Shown: positions 24,186-37,700, counted from the first letter of the stretch. The stretch: 64,000 nt of DNA from Phylloscopus collybita (GCA_027886175.1 JAJNNQ010000100.1:682001-746000), one strand, 5' to 3'. A program made the numbers and translations. The notes: generated by a model from the letters alone, not told the origin.

Positions 24186-24775
24186 GAGGTAAAGTTTAGA
24201 ACAAGCAGCACTAAGGTTTAGAACAAACAGACCTAATTATGCTGTTTGTTCTCCAACCTGAGATAAAAATAATCCTTAACATATTAACAGGACTCTTCAG
24301 TGATACTTCAGATATTCCTCCAAGCAAATTGCTTAGTGGAAGTATTTTAGGAAAAGCAGCTCCCACCCAGGTTTCCTCATACATTTAAGATGGAGGGGAC
24401 ATGAAGGAAAACACATTTTAATAAACTTCCATCTGAATTTAGAATTATATGCTAAAAAAAGGAAACCATGTACTGTACAATTATTTAAATATATTTCTTT
24501 ACAATATTTGGCAGACAGCATGAGGTCACATCTTCTGTACAAGCACAGCTGGCTGAAGCTTTAATAAGTGACCTGTCCTCCGAAGGTGAGCCAGGTTCTG
24601 AATGGAAACAGGAACAATTCCCAGCAGGATCTACAGACGTCACCCAAGGTGACTGCTCCATTCAGAATTGTCTCGCTTGTATTTTGAGAAGTGTTTCACT
24701 TACGTGAGCCACTGCTCCACCCCGGGTAAGCTTGATCCCAATTCAATTAGTCATTGGCAGCAGTAGCATTGCAGT
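24186..24775. other. Unique sequence, no gene seen
   Basis: The sequence is AT-rich with no repeat family or convincing frame. Confidence 0.5.
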
Positions 24776-24849
24776 ATGTAATTACTCTAAGTATCATCTC
24801 CCCTTTCCCAAAATGTAATTACCCCAAGTATCACCTCCCCTCTCCCAAA
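24776..24849. repeat. Two-copy 37-bp tandem duplication
   Basis: Copies at 24776-24812 and 24813-24849 both begin ATGTAATTAC and differ at only a few positions, mostly T/C changes. Each carries a TAATTAC homeodomain-type word, so the duplication doubles a potential binding site. Confidence 0.9.
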
Positions 24850-25202
24850 CAGGGACGTCCAAGCACACTTCATCACTGGGCTCACCCTGCTCACCAACGA
24901 GTTGACACCCTTGAACAATGGGCTGTCCAAAACATGAAGAGAACATAAATGAAATATTGATCTTAAGGACACCCAGATTTTACTGAAAGTTCCCCCAGAA
25001 AAGCCTTAATTGGCCCATTTCCATGTTCTGAGAGCTCAGCTGGACAGGCAGTGGAAGTCCCTCCCCCGGCGCTGGAGGCTAAAACAAAACACAGGGGGGG
25101 AAGGCTCCCACTTTTTCTCTCTGGGCAGGTTTTGTGGGAAGCCAAGGCAAACTGGCACTGGGGCTTTGCTGGTCCTTGCCTGGACTGTGAGTTCTGCACA
25201 GA
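24850..25202. other. Unique sequence, no gene seen
   Basis: Small overlapping frames occur on both strands. Nothing was recognised. Confidence 0.5.
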
Positions 25203-25285
25203 ACACAGAATCCTCAGGGATGGGAGGCACCCTGGAGATGCTGGAGTCCAACCCTCAGCCAGCACCATGAACCGTGCCCTGCACA
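25203..25285 (-). mobile_element. CR1 LINE 3'-end fragment
   Basis: ACACAGAATCCTCAGGGATG, then CTGGAGATGCTGGAGTCCAA and CCCTCAGCCA, match the minus-strand view of a CR1 3' end (CACAGAATC, GGAGATC, AGTCCAACCC). Confidence 0.75.
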
Positions 25286-26949
25286 TGGACACTGGTGTGG
25301 AAGGAAGCACAGGAAGGAAGAGGAAAAGGAGCCCTTTTCCAGGACAGTCTCACACTGCAGTGAGGAACTCGGCAGAAACAGTTTTATGTGATCCTTCCAA
25401 AATTTCTACCGGGCTCTCAAAAAAAGTGTAAAGCTCTTTCATAACTCAGTGCGTAGTAAAAAACCCTGAGGAAGCAGCAAGGTCCCCTTTGCTTCCTCAC
25501 CTTCCTTTTAGGCCGAAACACATTGCACTGACATTGGATTTTGGCACAGCAACATCTAAAAAAGGAGGAGGAAAGTCCTTGACGAATATAATTTCCTCAT
25601 CAAATTATATTTGATGGCAATAATAGCTATCTTCTATTTTTAGTCCTAGGATAAAAAATCAGCAAACCAACATAAAGGCATTTTACATCCCCTGAACTCT
25701 GTGGCCCCCACTTTCTTATTAAGAGGGTTTGAGGTTAATCAGTTTAAAATTGCATTGATTTATATAATCATTTTGATTCGGTGAGGGAATAAATTGAAAT
25801 GAATTATGAGGTACATCTTAAGTATATCTCCATTTTGCTGCTTGTTCAAGATTTGGATATAATACAAGGGAAAGTAACACTTATCCCATGGAATTCTCAT
25901 GGATCTATGGCAGTCCCAGTGCCAAAGAGGCAAAGCAAAGTCTCTGAAATAATACTTAAGAGTGAGGGAAGATGTTAAAGAAAAATGGAATTTATCAGCA
26001 GTTTATAAACAGAACGAAAAAGATTAAGAAATAATACAATTCCTCTTAATCTATTTCTTACTCGCGATGTGTTCAGTAGTGGAAGAGAATTATCCTGGCA
26101 CTACCATCATCTTCCTCCCACCAACCTGTACTCAGAGATCCCCTCTCTCCCTTTCAGAGCACAAGTTATTCTGGGGAAACTAAAGGCTCACTTAAAAGCC
26201 GATTTTAATCAGCTGCTTTGCTAAATTGGGAGGAATTTGATTAAAGCTTTTTAACTTACTCTGTGGCAGTACCTTCATAATCCATTTTCACCTCCTCAAG
26301 TTTTCTTGAGAAGGACAGAACAGCTCCCAGAAACTTGATGCTCCGGCACTAGCAATCCCAAGTGCTGGAAGCTGGATGTGGAATTTAGGAGCATCAGTCA
26401 CCGTGTCTGACACCTGCAGGGCTGTCCCTGGCTCACCAGGCAGGGAATGATGCCCAGAGCTGGAGCCCCAGGACGGGCTCTTTGCTGCTCACAGCGCCGT
26501 GGCTTCTGTGGCTTCAGGAGAACAATTTGTATCTGCTGCTGGGCCCAGGATCTCTCCAGAACAACACCATGGTAAGGGTGGTGCTCCTACAGCTCTGTCC
26601 CTGGGAATCCTCACACACAGGCTGAAGCATTATTAATTAGAGATTTTAAAACTCTGAGTTAGGGATGGGGGGAGCAACATCCCCTCATGCTCAGTTAAAC
26701 GCAGATGACTGCAGTAGCAGCAGCCAGTATTTTAGGGAGCAAAACACTGGACTATTCTATAGCCAGTATCACTTGTTGAAGCACCGAAGTATTCCCCAGA
26801 AACCTCTGGCCAGAACCAGAACCTTGCTCCTTTTCAAGACTGGAGCTGACTCTGACAGCAGGTGGGAGAGTGCTGCTCCTCCATCAGCTGTGCCAGGGCA
26901 CTGAAGCGCCCGAAGGAGCTCTGCCCTCCTGCCCTGCACAGCAGCACTG
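25286..26949. other. Unique sequence, enhancer-like in its first half
   Basis: The 25530-26270 part is AT-rich and complex, with TTAATCAG, TAAATTGAAATGAATTATG and similar homeodomain-type words. The rest is mixed. No gene was recognised. Confidence 0.4.
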
Positions 26950-27099
26950 CCCCAGCCCTGCCCGTGCCCCAGGCCAGGCTGGGCACGGCGGCTGGGAGCA
27001 GCCTGGCCTGCTGGAGGGTGTCCCTGCCATGGCAGGGGGTGGCACTGCATGAGCTTTAAGGTCCCTCCCCACCCAAACCATTCCGGCATTCTGGAATGA
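26950..27099 (+). mobile_element. CR1 LINE 3'-end fragment
   Basis: The order CCCAGGCCAGGCTGGGCACG, GGGAGCAGCCTGG, GTGTCCCTGCCATGGCAGGG, CTTTAAGGTCCCTCCCCACC and CAAACCATTCC matches the CR1 3' end closely. About 150 bp survive. Confidence 0.9.
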
Positions 27100-29259
27100 A
27101 TGGCTGCAAAAGCTTCTGTTTCAAAAAGCAGAATATTTTTTTGTGTGCTTACACAAACATTATTGCCACATGGTAAATCCAGAAACATTCATTTCTTTGG
27201 AATTACCACTAATTGCTATTGAAGACAAAGACTTTAAAGATTTTTCAAAGGCCACAAGTGACCCTCACTCCCAGCACGCTGGAACTGCTCAGAAAAGCCT
27301 TAATTTTCCATATGCCTCATGGCTGTATTTTCTTATGCAATTGGAAGAGCTTTGAATTTCATTGAATTTAGATCCCAGTCTGACTTTTTTTTCCCCCATC
27401 TGCTTTTATTTTGGCATCAGACTGGATTCTTGAACAGACACAAACACAAGCAAAATCTGCTAATTTCCCCAACCCAAGGTGTACCAGAGCAGGGATGTTT
27501 AAGTCCCTCCAGGTGAACACCTTCACACTGACAAAGCACAATCTCCTCTGCCCTCCTAACTGGCTTTGGTCTCTAAAAAAGACCTAGCATACACTAAAAG
27601 GTTGAAGAAACAGATTATATTTTTAAAGTGCAACATATTTTTTCCTCTGATTCAAAACAGCAAATGTTAAACTTAAAGACTCTTCCTAGTGCATGTTAGT
27701 GACAGGCAAAGCTCCCAGAGGGGTGACTGCCTTCAAAGACAGGTAAATGAGGGCCCATATAAAACAGCCAAGTATTGATGTTGTAGTAAAATTCAAGAAA
27801 AACACATTGGCAGACAAGTAAATTTGTCACTAATAATTTAATGTAATTTCCCTAAAATGGAGGTAATAGGTACTCGGGGAATACACCTCCAGGGTTTACA
27901 TCAAATGTGCCTGTGGAAAATTGTGAAATAATATTTTTTTTAAATGTAGATGCTTTGGCTGACATGTTGGTTTATGATGAAAATCACTCTCCTGAAATGA
28001 TAAAGGGGAGGGGAAAATACCAGCTCCCAAACATACCCAACTTGTACCTTCCCAGAGCATCCCCAAACCACATCTGGGAGCCAGAGGATGCTGAGCTCAT
28101 TCCTCTGGGGCTCCTTTGGGCCCTTCCGAGGCTGCACTGGGACTCCCAACACTGCCTGGGCCACTGCCACGCACACAGACCAAGCCCAGGGAAAATATTC
28201 CAACATTGCACAGCCGCCTGCACTGCGGGGACAGCTCAGCATCCATACAAGCAGGAGCAGGTCAAGGACAAAAGTTTCATTTTCCCAAAGTGTTAATGCA
28301 AGATTTTTAGCCCAACTCCTGTGAGTGCTCACTCTGTACCCTGCAGGATGGTGCTGGATGCTGCTGAGGAGCCCTTATCAATTACCATGTGGTTTCTATA
28401 AAGGTTAAACAATACCTGACTCACACAGGTGAAATTCAGGGAAAGAAAAAATAGTGACAGAGGAGGAAAGAGAGTCCAGGGAAGGACAAGTGAAGTGGTT
28501 TGAAAACCAAAACTCCATCATAGAAAATCAAGATTATTGATTAAATTGCAAGTAAATTTTAATGTTTGGGGGCTTTCTCAGTTCATGGGTTTTCTTAGCT
28601 AGAGCTTCACAAACCTTTGGGTTTTGTGTAGGTTTGTCTGGGTGTTCTCTGTTAATTATTTCCTTGTTTTGAATCTCACATTAATTAATACCTAACGTTA
28701 CAAATTGTTCTAGTGGAAGGGAGAACACAAATGGATATTTAACTTCTGAGCTTCAGAGTTTGGTAGAAAATCAAATAACAACGACTTTATTTCCAGCTAC
28801 TTGGTAATGTTTGGATCTTATTTGTCTTCTGAAATAGAGACTGATTTGAAACTTGTCCTAACCAAACAGACCAACATCTGATCCTTAATTTAGCAAATGC
28901 AGAAAAAAAGAGATGGAAAAGATAAGGTGGGACATGTCTTGGTATTTGTAGGAAGGGAAGAATTAGGCTGTGAATTGCTCAGACTGTTTTTTCCCAGTAA
29001 AATGACAGCAGAGGGATCAAATTCTGGAGTAAAATCTGTGAATATAATTGGAAAGGACAGATTTATAGTCCCAGGAAGTGATAAAAAAAACCAAGCAGCC
29101 CCCACCCCGATTCCCTCCAAGCCCACAAATTGCAGCTTTTCCTCAACATTACAAAGAGCACAAAAAAGGTCCCAAATTTCCCCCAGGTGAGCGGCTGTGG
29201 TCAGGAAAAATCCCACGGAGTGAGGAGCAGGGGCTGGAGCCAGGGCTGTGCTCCTGATT
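27100..29259. other. Unique sequence, no gene seen
   Basis: The sequence is mixed to AT-rich. Overlapping frames at 27907-28332 on both strands have no recognisable domain. No repeat family was recognised. Confidence 0.5.
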
Positions 29260-29373
29260 GCCAGACAGAGAGCACAGGGAGGAACCAGAGCTGTGCAAAT
29301 CTGCAGGAACTGGAATTGCCAGACACAGAGCACAGGGAGGAACCAGAGCTGTGCAAATCTGCAGGAACTGCAA
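29260..29373. repeat. Two-copy 58-bp tandem duplication
   Basis: The copies begin GCCAGACA at 29260 and 29318 and are nearly identical, with differences at about 29268 (G/C) and at the ends. The minus-strand open frames at 28890-29604 pass through it and inherit a repeated peptide, so they should not be read as domain duplication. Confidence 0.92.
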
Positions 29374-29375
29374 TC

Positions 29376-32300
29376 CTCTCCCATCACTGCCACTGCTGGG
29401 CTGCTCCTGCTGGCCTGAGCAGGAGTTCCAAGCACAGAGAACTCGGACACCTCTCAAACACAAAACACCCACAAATTTCTGAACAGACAGAAAAAACCAG
29501 CTTTTTTTCTCTTCTCCATTGCTGTTTAGCTTTGGAGCATTAAAACAACAAACAATCCAGAGAAAATTCCCAGCTGCTCTGGTGAGAGCAGTGAAGCCAG
29601 ACATCCAGATTCAAAGGATTTTTCTCCTTCTGTGAGAAAACGTCTCTTTAAAATTGCATTACTGGCATTTATGATTCATTCTGCAAATAGTAAGGCTTCC
29701 CTGTATAAATCTGAAATTCATTTCACATATTTTGAGTTTAATAAGGATAAAGGCACCCCATTTTTCACAGATACAAAGAAAGATGCACCTGCCAGGAGCC
29801 TGACCAGGGAACAGACTGGGAAGATACCCAGTAAAGTTAAAACCAGAAAAAAAAAATGTATTGATACAAAAAAGAGGGTTCATCTATCATTTCATACCAA
29901 AAGATGGGTGTCAAATGATGAATTTAAAACAATAAGAAAAGCTTTTGTTTTTGCTTCTCCAGACTGGGAGAATCAGGGGAGCAGCAACAGAGAAGGGATT
30001 TTGTAAGCAGCTCAGGTGTGAATGGGCCCTGCCAAGGCTCTTTGGCCAACAACCTTTATCTAACCAGAAACTGAAGTGTTTTGTAGGAGTTCATAAAATA
30101 TTTAATTACATTTTTGCAGCAACAGATTAATTAGTTTTCATTCTAACCTGCCCTTTGTGCCTTTCATCTGCTGCTTTTCTCTACTATTTCTCTGCTCTCC
30201 TAAACAGTCTCTCTTTTAATAACTCCCTGGATCACATCACTGCCCCCACATCCTTCCCAGCCCCTGGAACCCCTTTTCTGTCCTGGCCCTGCACTGTCAG
30301 GGCCATGTGAGCACTCCAGCTTCAGTCAGGCCTGCTCTTCCAGGAGCCTGAGGGCAGAACACACCATCATGATACAACTCCTCAACTACCCAAAGGCAAA
30401 GCTATCAAGAGAGAAGAGACTATAAACTCTAATTTTAAGTAATCCTTAAGTGATGAGCATTTTACTTGTAACACTTCAGTTTCTAAATTTTGTTGCTTAC
30501 TCAACAAAACATTGAGGTAATTTAGGTGAGCATGAACCTCGGCAGAGTATTTAATTCCTCCTCTGACTGTTCTCTAGTTCTCCGTAATATTTTGTGTATG
30601 AATCCTTCCCAGAGATGAAGATTGTACAACAGCAGCCTTTGATACACAGAGACACCAGCCAGGAAATTGGAAGTCCAGGCTGAGCCTCGTCCTTCATTTA
30701 CACCACAGCTGAGAGGGGGAAAGCAGAGACACTGAGCTACAGACAGGGAACGGCTTAACTTTTAATTTCCTGGATGTTATCATTTTAAACAGGAGCCTTG
30801 CTGTTATTTAAATCTGTCAGAGAGAAGCAAAGGGAGGTAAGGAAAAAGAAATAATATGATTTCTTTGAGCAACAGGAGCTGGCTAGTCAAAGTCATTTGC
30901 TCCGGAAGAAAAAAGCAACCCCCAAACCAACAACCCCCAAAGCCGAGCCCCCGAGGGGCTCTGGCCTTCTGGAGTTCTGCTGGAGGAGCTCAGGTGGTGC
31001 CAAAGAGCAGCTGCCACCACGGAAGGGAAGCTGAGGGCCAGGTTGCACACGCAGGGACACCCAGAGACCCCCGTGCTCAGCCCTGCTCTCCTTGGAACCA
31101 AGAGTCTGCTCAGAGTGCCCACAGCCCTGACGCAGCACGTGCAACACCTCCAGGTCCATGTTCTAAGCAATAGAAGCCAAACCCTGTGAGAACATCACCG
31201 AGAGGAGCAGCCCTTGGGAACCCCAAAGTGCTGCCATGACCCAGAGGATCCCCACGTTCCCGGAGGAAAAGCTCCCTTTGTGCTGATGTCTGCTGGGCAG
31301 GCTGTCCCCAGCTGAGCACCACGGGCACCAGGGTCACTGCTGGCCCACCTGTGGCCGGGTGGCCTGAGCAGAGCTGGGGGCTCTGCAGGGAAACAATCCC
31401 TACAGCTGCACTGAGAGCTCCGAGCGGCTGCTGCTCAGCCAGTGTTCCAATGCCCTGCTCTCACAACAGAACCAAGGAGGTTCATTTGCAAACTAAAGAT
31501 ACACACAAGTTGGTTCTGAAAAAAGTATGAGGGATTTTAAAGGGAAACTTCTGCACTTGATCACTTCATTTACAAAGTTAAGTAAGAAAAGTAGGAAGAA
31601 GGAGAAGGAAGCCCTGACAAAACAAGGAAGCCTTAACAGCTTTCCATGGACTTCCCAGTAGCTGCAGCAGGTGAAACAGGACGTCGAAGCAGCAGCACAG
31701 GGAGATAGTTCAGGCATGGCTCTGATTTATTTCCCTCTCCTGCACAAAAGTGCTGACATACAGCTCAAAGCACATTTTGACATATGAATGCACACTAGAC
31801 CATTTACTCCACAGGTAATTGTACAATTTCCACTGGAAGACAATTCTTGGGTCTTGGTGAAGGGATACTTTTAGTAATGGATGACACCTGAATAATCAAT
31901 TATTCCTCCCCATTCTACCTATCTCAGATCCCGGGGACCATTTCTCCTCCAAACACTGCCTGGTATTTTTCAGAGCTCATTTTTGTTATTAAGTTGATTT
32001 TCTGGATCCTACTGCTTAAATGTTGTATCTTTCAAAGGCTGGGAATGTTTAATGTCCTGAATCACGTGAACATGGAATAGTCTGTAGTTCCTGTCCAATA
32101 AAATGGACAGGGAGGATGGCAGAATCTGATGGCAATAAAAGCTCACCAGTACAGCTCTGATCGGGCTCCACTACATCAGCCAAATGAGAAGTTTATCAGA
32201 AAAAATTATGTCAAGAAAATTTTTAAAAAATCATCATCCCACTTTGCTGTGTGGCCCTTGGTATTGCATTTTATTCTCTATTTATCAGCAGCAATGGGCT

Positions 32301-35300
32301 CATGTAAAGATTGACTGTGGAAAGAAATGCAGCATGTTATGTTCAGAAAACAGACAGCCACTGCTACACCATCATGGTGTCACCACTGCTGAAGAAATTC
32401 ACAAGCAGATACAGGAAAAATGTCCTTCCTTGCCTTGCATGTAGAGAGGAGAGACAGGGACAGCAGGGATGGGAACAGATAACAGGCAGATCCGTGGGAG
32501 CATCTGACATTACATATGCTGAGAGCACTGATCACTTGAGGACTCCAGCGAGTTAAAATCTCTTAACATCCATGTTGCAAACCAGAGCTCCCAAAGCTCT
32601 CCTATCACTCTCTGCCTGCACACAGAAAAAAATTGTTTCCTTTTCATCTGCAAGGAAGGCAGTGCCATCAAACCCTTCTGTGCCCCTTTTCCAAACCACC
32701 CTGGTGCTACTGCATCTTCAGTAGAGCGAGTTGGTGATTGGTGGGACAAAAACCACCTGAAGTACCACCTTCTGGAAGGGCCATCTCTGAGGACAATGTG
32801 TGATGGAAGAAAAGTGACCAAGGAAGGGCAGAGCCCAAGGGCAGCTCACTGCAGCCACTGCGTGGCAGGTAACACAGGGAATGGCCCCACGAGAGAGAGG
32901 ACGTGTGCTGTCCCTGACCCACCTGTGCTGTCCCCAGCTGTCCCCAGGGCTGCACACCCTCCCACGACTCCGACATGAACCCGTCACCAACCTGCACTTA
33001 TGACCTAAAGCAAGTCAAAGCAGCAGTAGGATTTCTGAATGAGCAGGATGACAACGATGGGAACATTTGTCCCTAACAGAAGGCAAACTCCCCCACACAC
33101 CCAGCAAGGTTTATTTCTACCAAGACAACTTTAGCTGGCATTTCAAGTAGCACAGTCATATTTAATTCCTGGCTTTGCACTAAGAAACACTGTCCAAAGT
33201 AATTGGCTTCCACACGGGAGAGCAAAGACAAACCATGGAGCATGTTTGGAAAACCTCAACATCTGGTTATAGTAATAACCTCATAAAGAGAGAATTTTAA
33301 CTGACCCATTTCCTTCTGTCCTTCCAAACATCGAGGGGACAGAGATCTCATCAACCCTTTTTTAGTCCTTTAACACCCAAGTGATCGACCCAACTGAAGG
33401 GAAAAGCCCATGGGTGGGGCAAAAGGACTTTGTTAGTCTCCAGCAGTGACTTCTGAAACAGATGTGACAACTCCTCCTGATAATCTGCAACGTTTTGAGG
33501 CAAGTCTTGTGAACAGGCTGCAGCACTCAGCATCGCTCGGGGTAACTCCATGAGACTGGAAAACCAGGAGAAAAGCAGCGCCAACGCTGCTCCCCAGCCC
33601 CGGAGCAGTGCCAGAGCTCTTCCAAAGGACACAGCCCCGGGCTGCACCAGCCACAGCTGCCACAACAAACACTCCTGGACAGACTTCTTCTGTTTCAATA
33701 CCATATCAAACTATTTCTAAACACACCTGAGATTTGCAACACTGGGGTTCCCACCTGTGGCAAAGCCTTAGGGATATCAACAACCCAGAGAACTTTTCCA
33801 GCAGTAAGGAAAACCGTGTGCTCAGCTCTTCCCATTGCACTGCAGCACCTCTGAGGCTGGGATTTTAGCAGCTTGGAGCATTTCAAATGTTAGTGATGGA
33901 ATTCCCACGTACAACAGCCCTCCCTTTGCTTGGGAGCAGAGGCCAGAGACTTCACAGCCTGAGAGCTCAGAAGAGCCTCCCCTGAGGCACGGGGAGAAGG
34001 TTTCTCTTATCAGGCACAGAACAATTAAATCAGGATTTTTCATTTTTAAATAAGTCTTGTATATTTTTCAGTACCAATTCTACAGTAAACATCTATATGT
34101 ATAATTTGCAAAGAGGGATTCTAGGAAGCCCCACTGCTGTTAGCAACATTCCTAGCAATTTGCTCTTTTTTGTATTTTGAGGCTCTCCACCTGCACTAAC
34201 CCTGTGTTCCCCAGCAGCATTTCCCTGTTTTCTGCTTTCACCTTGAAAGACTCAAGAAACTGAAGACTGCTGGCACCTAGGAAAAGAGTCAGCCCCTTTA
34301 ATATTGTCTTCCACAGAACAGTGAACAAAGAAACCCATGCAGTAATCTCTGCACCAAACCCACATTTCTACTTTGGCTGTTCCAGTTACACAGGAAAAAA
34401 ACCTCAAAAATATCCAGCCTTGAAATTCCAGGCATTCAGTGACAGGGATCACACGATCTCTAGAGATGCTGTTTTAGCAGACAAGGACACATGCTGCAAA
34501 AAACACACATCTTTTATTTATTTACATTATACACAGATCAGGCTCCCGCTCTTTTCCTATTTTCACAACTTACATTTCTTTATTTTTTTTTTAAATGAAG
34601 GCACAACTTTGGATTACTGAGTATTAAAATGTACATTCATTACACTAATTACAAATTATTTGGGTTTGTTACTAAAATGGACCTAGACCCATCATTACTT
34701 ATACAATCTGATTTTTTTATTATCTGCAGATTTGCAAAACTGTTTCATACCTTTATGAGTAATGGGATGACTCTTACGTGATTCCACCTAGACCACAACA
34801 GATGGAAGTTATGTTTCTTTCTTTTTTTTTCTATGTGTTTTCTATGTCCTCTGTGAATTTTAGAAACAAAGAATTAGTTCCAAAATTAAGAATTTAAAGC
34901 TTACTAAGAAAAGGAAAGCACTCTAAATTGGAGAATGATGAAATAAGGGAAAGGTCATAAGGTGAAATTCTGAGCCAATCAAAACCAATGGCAAAACTGT
35001 ATTTCCTCCACTAAGGTGACAGAATCACCCCAGAATTCCTTCCCTCCATGTCCCTGGCAGAGTCCAAAGGCAGGACAGGCACTCACTGAGATCTGCTCAC
35101 ATTTAACCCTGACAGTTACAGCGATTTTTCATTCTTTAATTTAAATATTTCCATTTTTTTCTGCCCATATCAACCAAATAAATTACTTCTCCCTCAGGAC
35201 TCTGTACAAGCCAAGTGGGCAAGTTCAGCTTTTTCTATCTGTATCAGTCCTTTAAATTGATATTTTGTATTTTAATGAAAAAAACTCCCTCCCTGAGTTA

Positions 35301-35758
35301 ATTTCTGGATGAGGGTTTGGCTCTGACATGAAAGGAGCAGCCTGGTGCACCAATAAGGGTCTGTGTCATCCTCACAGAGAAATTTTGGACAAGGAACAGA
35401 AAATCTTTCTGATGTACCATGACTCCACAAAAGCAGATCACAAAGGAAATTCTTTTGAAACTGTAAATTCCCAGGTACCACAAAAGAACAACGTGCATTT
35501 TCTCAGCTTATCTGTGGGCAAAATAAAACCTTTTTATGAAATAATAAATTCTCCAGACGCCTCCTGCACACTGGTTTGCAGCACAGAAACACCGGAATCT
35601 GCACATCCCTCATACCGGGCACTGCTCAGTTCCCAGGAGTCTTCACCAGCTTTTCCAGCAATGATAAATAAATGTGATTTTTTTATATGCCTCTCTATGT
35701 ATGTGTATCCAGAGCAAACCCACTACAAGTGCTCTCTCCGTGTAGAAAAGCAGGACTG

Positions 35759-35761
<3 letters not shown>
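29376..35761. other. 6.4 kb of unique sequence, no gene seen
   Basis: The sequence is mixed composition with moderate GC patches at 30900-31400 and 32430-32990. Open frames stay below about 125 codons, apart from one ending in a poly(A)-encoded lysine run at 35328-35978. No repeat family or splice-supported exon was recognised. Confidence 0.5.

Positions 35762-35791
<30 letters not shown>
35762..35791. repeat. A30 homopolymer
   Basis: Thirty uninterrupted A follow GGACTGCTT. No AATAAA lies within about 30 bp upstream, and no target-site duplication is obvious, so a retroposed transcript tail is not supported. Confidence 0.95.
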
Positions 35792-35795
<4 letters not shown>

Positions 35796-36334
35796 AGCTG
35801 TTTTTTCTTTCTGACAAACGGGCATGAAATAAGAGGCCGACATCTGCCTCTGCAGGTCATTCCAGTCAGGCTGCTGCGTGTCAGAATTCCAACTGCTCCA
35901 TCCATCAATGGCAGCCCAAAAATTAACGTAGCTTGGAAACTCTGCAGCAAGACAGTAACAGCCCAATTGAAAGGCTGACCTTCGGAGAACGGCAGGGTAA
36001 GATGGAAAAATTATTTCATGCCCTGTACCAAAGCCAACAGCACAGTTCAGAGGGATTTGCAGTTAATTTTTTTAGGTATAAAATCAGGTTTGCTGGTGAA
36101 CAGCAGTGAAACTGCAATACCAGATAAGGAAACTGTTATAAAGGCTTTTAATTTCGAAGGCATTATCAATGACATCCATAGAGATACACTTTCATGGCAT
36201 TCAGGATTTTAATTTATCTGAATTACTGATTAATATATTTTTTAAAAGCATAACCTATTCAGTGTTATAAACAGCACTATTTTCTTAGTGATCGATTGGG
36301 TAAAAACTACAGTTGATTAGCCTGAAGAATTTAA
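35792..36334. promoter_or_regulatory. Candidate conserved noncoding / enhancer block
   Basis: This is complex AT-rich sequence without repeats. It has CAGTTAATTTTTTTAGG near 36059, CTGATTAATATATT near 36227 and AGTGATCGATTGGG near 36287. The call rests on texture and motif density only. Confidence 0.3.
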
Positions 36335-37315
36335 TTGAAACAGGCATCAATTTTTGTCACATACACACTTTCGGGTCCAGTTAAACCAATGAGACAATGT
36401 GTTTTTAAAGAAATCCTCCGAATTGCAGTCCTGGGTTATTTTACCCGGGACAATCACAGAGGTTATTTAATAACCAAGACAAACAGGTCAGGCCCCTGCA
36501 CAGCCCAGCCCAGAGGTGCCTTCACCCTCCCAGGCTCCACCCCAGGCCAGGGCAGATTAATCCCTCTGTTAAATCACCTGCTAACACCCTGATAATTGCT
36601 CCATGAGCTAATTGAACTGGAAGCTTAATAACACACAAATAGCAGAAATACCATATAGCTTAAATCTTCAAGTAGTTCAATAAAATTGAACCAATTAAAA
36701 AGAAAATTCAAATAATCCAATAAAATCGCCAGATCACATTTTAAATGTGCATCCCAAACTTTAGAAAGTAATTTATTTTTCCCAGGCCTTTCTCTGGAGA
36801 TCATGGAAAAAGCTTACTGAGCGTTTTCTTCCCTTACAGAGTTTTTCTAATGTTACAAAATATTTTCCTTCTTACACAGGTAGTTAGTTCTGCAACAGCA
36901 TCAAAGACACCAAGAAATCTGGAAGATGTAATTAAATAATAGGACAGAACAGAGAGCCCCGGTGTCTGAGTTTATCAAAACAATAACACGTATATTTTCT
37001 TTTATACAAAAATAGAAACAAGTATTATCCTGTTCAGATTGAAATATATTTAATGACAAACAAAGCCCCCAAAGTCGCAGAGCTAATTTCTTTCACCATG
37101 GTAGAATGACACAAAGAAAAATTCCAGGATTTTGAGAGACAACCACCACCCAGATTTAGTTTTGATGAGACGACAACAAGTTTGGTGGACAGTGTTGGGA
37201 AAGATAAAACTACAACTGCTCCCTTATTTTTTAATCCAGTAAAAGATTTGATTAACCCATTTGCACAATAATCTACCCATGAGGCATGGGCAGACAGCCC
37301 CCGAGCTTTGCCCGG
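36335..37315. other. Unique sequence, no gene seen
   Basis: AT-rich sequence with no repeat family or recognisable coding potential. Confidence 0.5.
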
Positions 37316-37463
37316 AGCAGCTGGGGCTGCCCCTGCCCCCCTGGCAGTGCCCAAGGCCGGGCTGGACAGTGCCTGCAGCAGCCTGGGACAGGGGAGGTGT
37401 CCCTGCCTGGGCAGGGATGGAGCAGGATGGCATTGAGGGTCCCAAACCAGTCTGGGGTTCTGG
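37316..37463 (+). mobile_element. CR1 LINE 3'-end fragment
   Basis: The order CTGGCAGTGCCCAAGGCCGG, GCTGGACAGTGCC, GCAGCCTGGGACAGGGGAGG, GTGTCCCTGCC and GGGTCCCAAACCAGTCTGGG matches the CR1 3' region. The terminal ATTCTATG tail has decayed. Confidence 0.9.
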
Positions 37464-37700
37464 GAGAACCAGCTGACTGACAAATCTAAAATGTCTTGGC
37501 CTGAGAAGTCCAGAAGCCGAAGCTGAGGAAAGTCAAACACAAAGATTTACCCTGCAAAGTCTGCCTGGGTGGTGAGGGAAGAACAGATTCTGCTCCTGGA
37601 AACAGCAACAGGAGCTGAACCAGCACGATCTGGACTATTTAAACACAGATTCAAGGCCTAATGCAGAATTAACCGGGCTCGTTTGAATGGCACACGCTAT

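Noticed and set aside
28890..29604. 186- and 151-codon minus-strand frames with an internal repeated peptide
   Set aside because: The repeat comes from the 58-bp tandem duplication, which shifts frame between copies; no domain was recognised.
35020..35100. CR1-like opening ACAGAATCACCCCAGAATTC
   Set aside because: It diverges at once from the expected GGTTTGGGTTGG continuation.
35328..35791. Processed pseudogene ending in the A30 tract
   Set aside because: No polyadenylation signal at the right distance, no recognisable parent coding sequence and no obvious target-site duplication.
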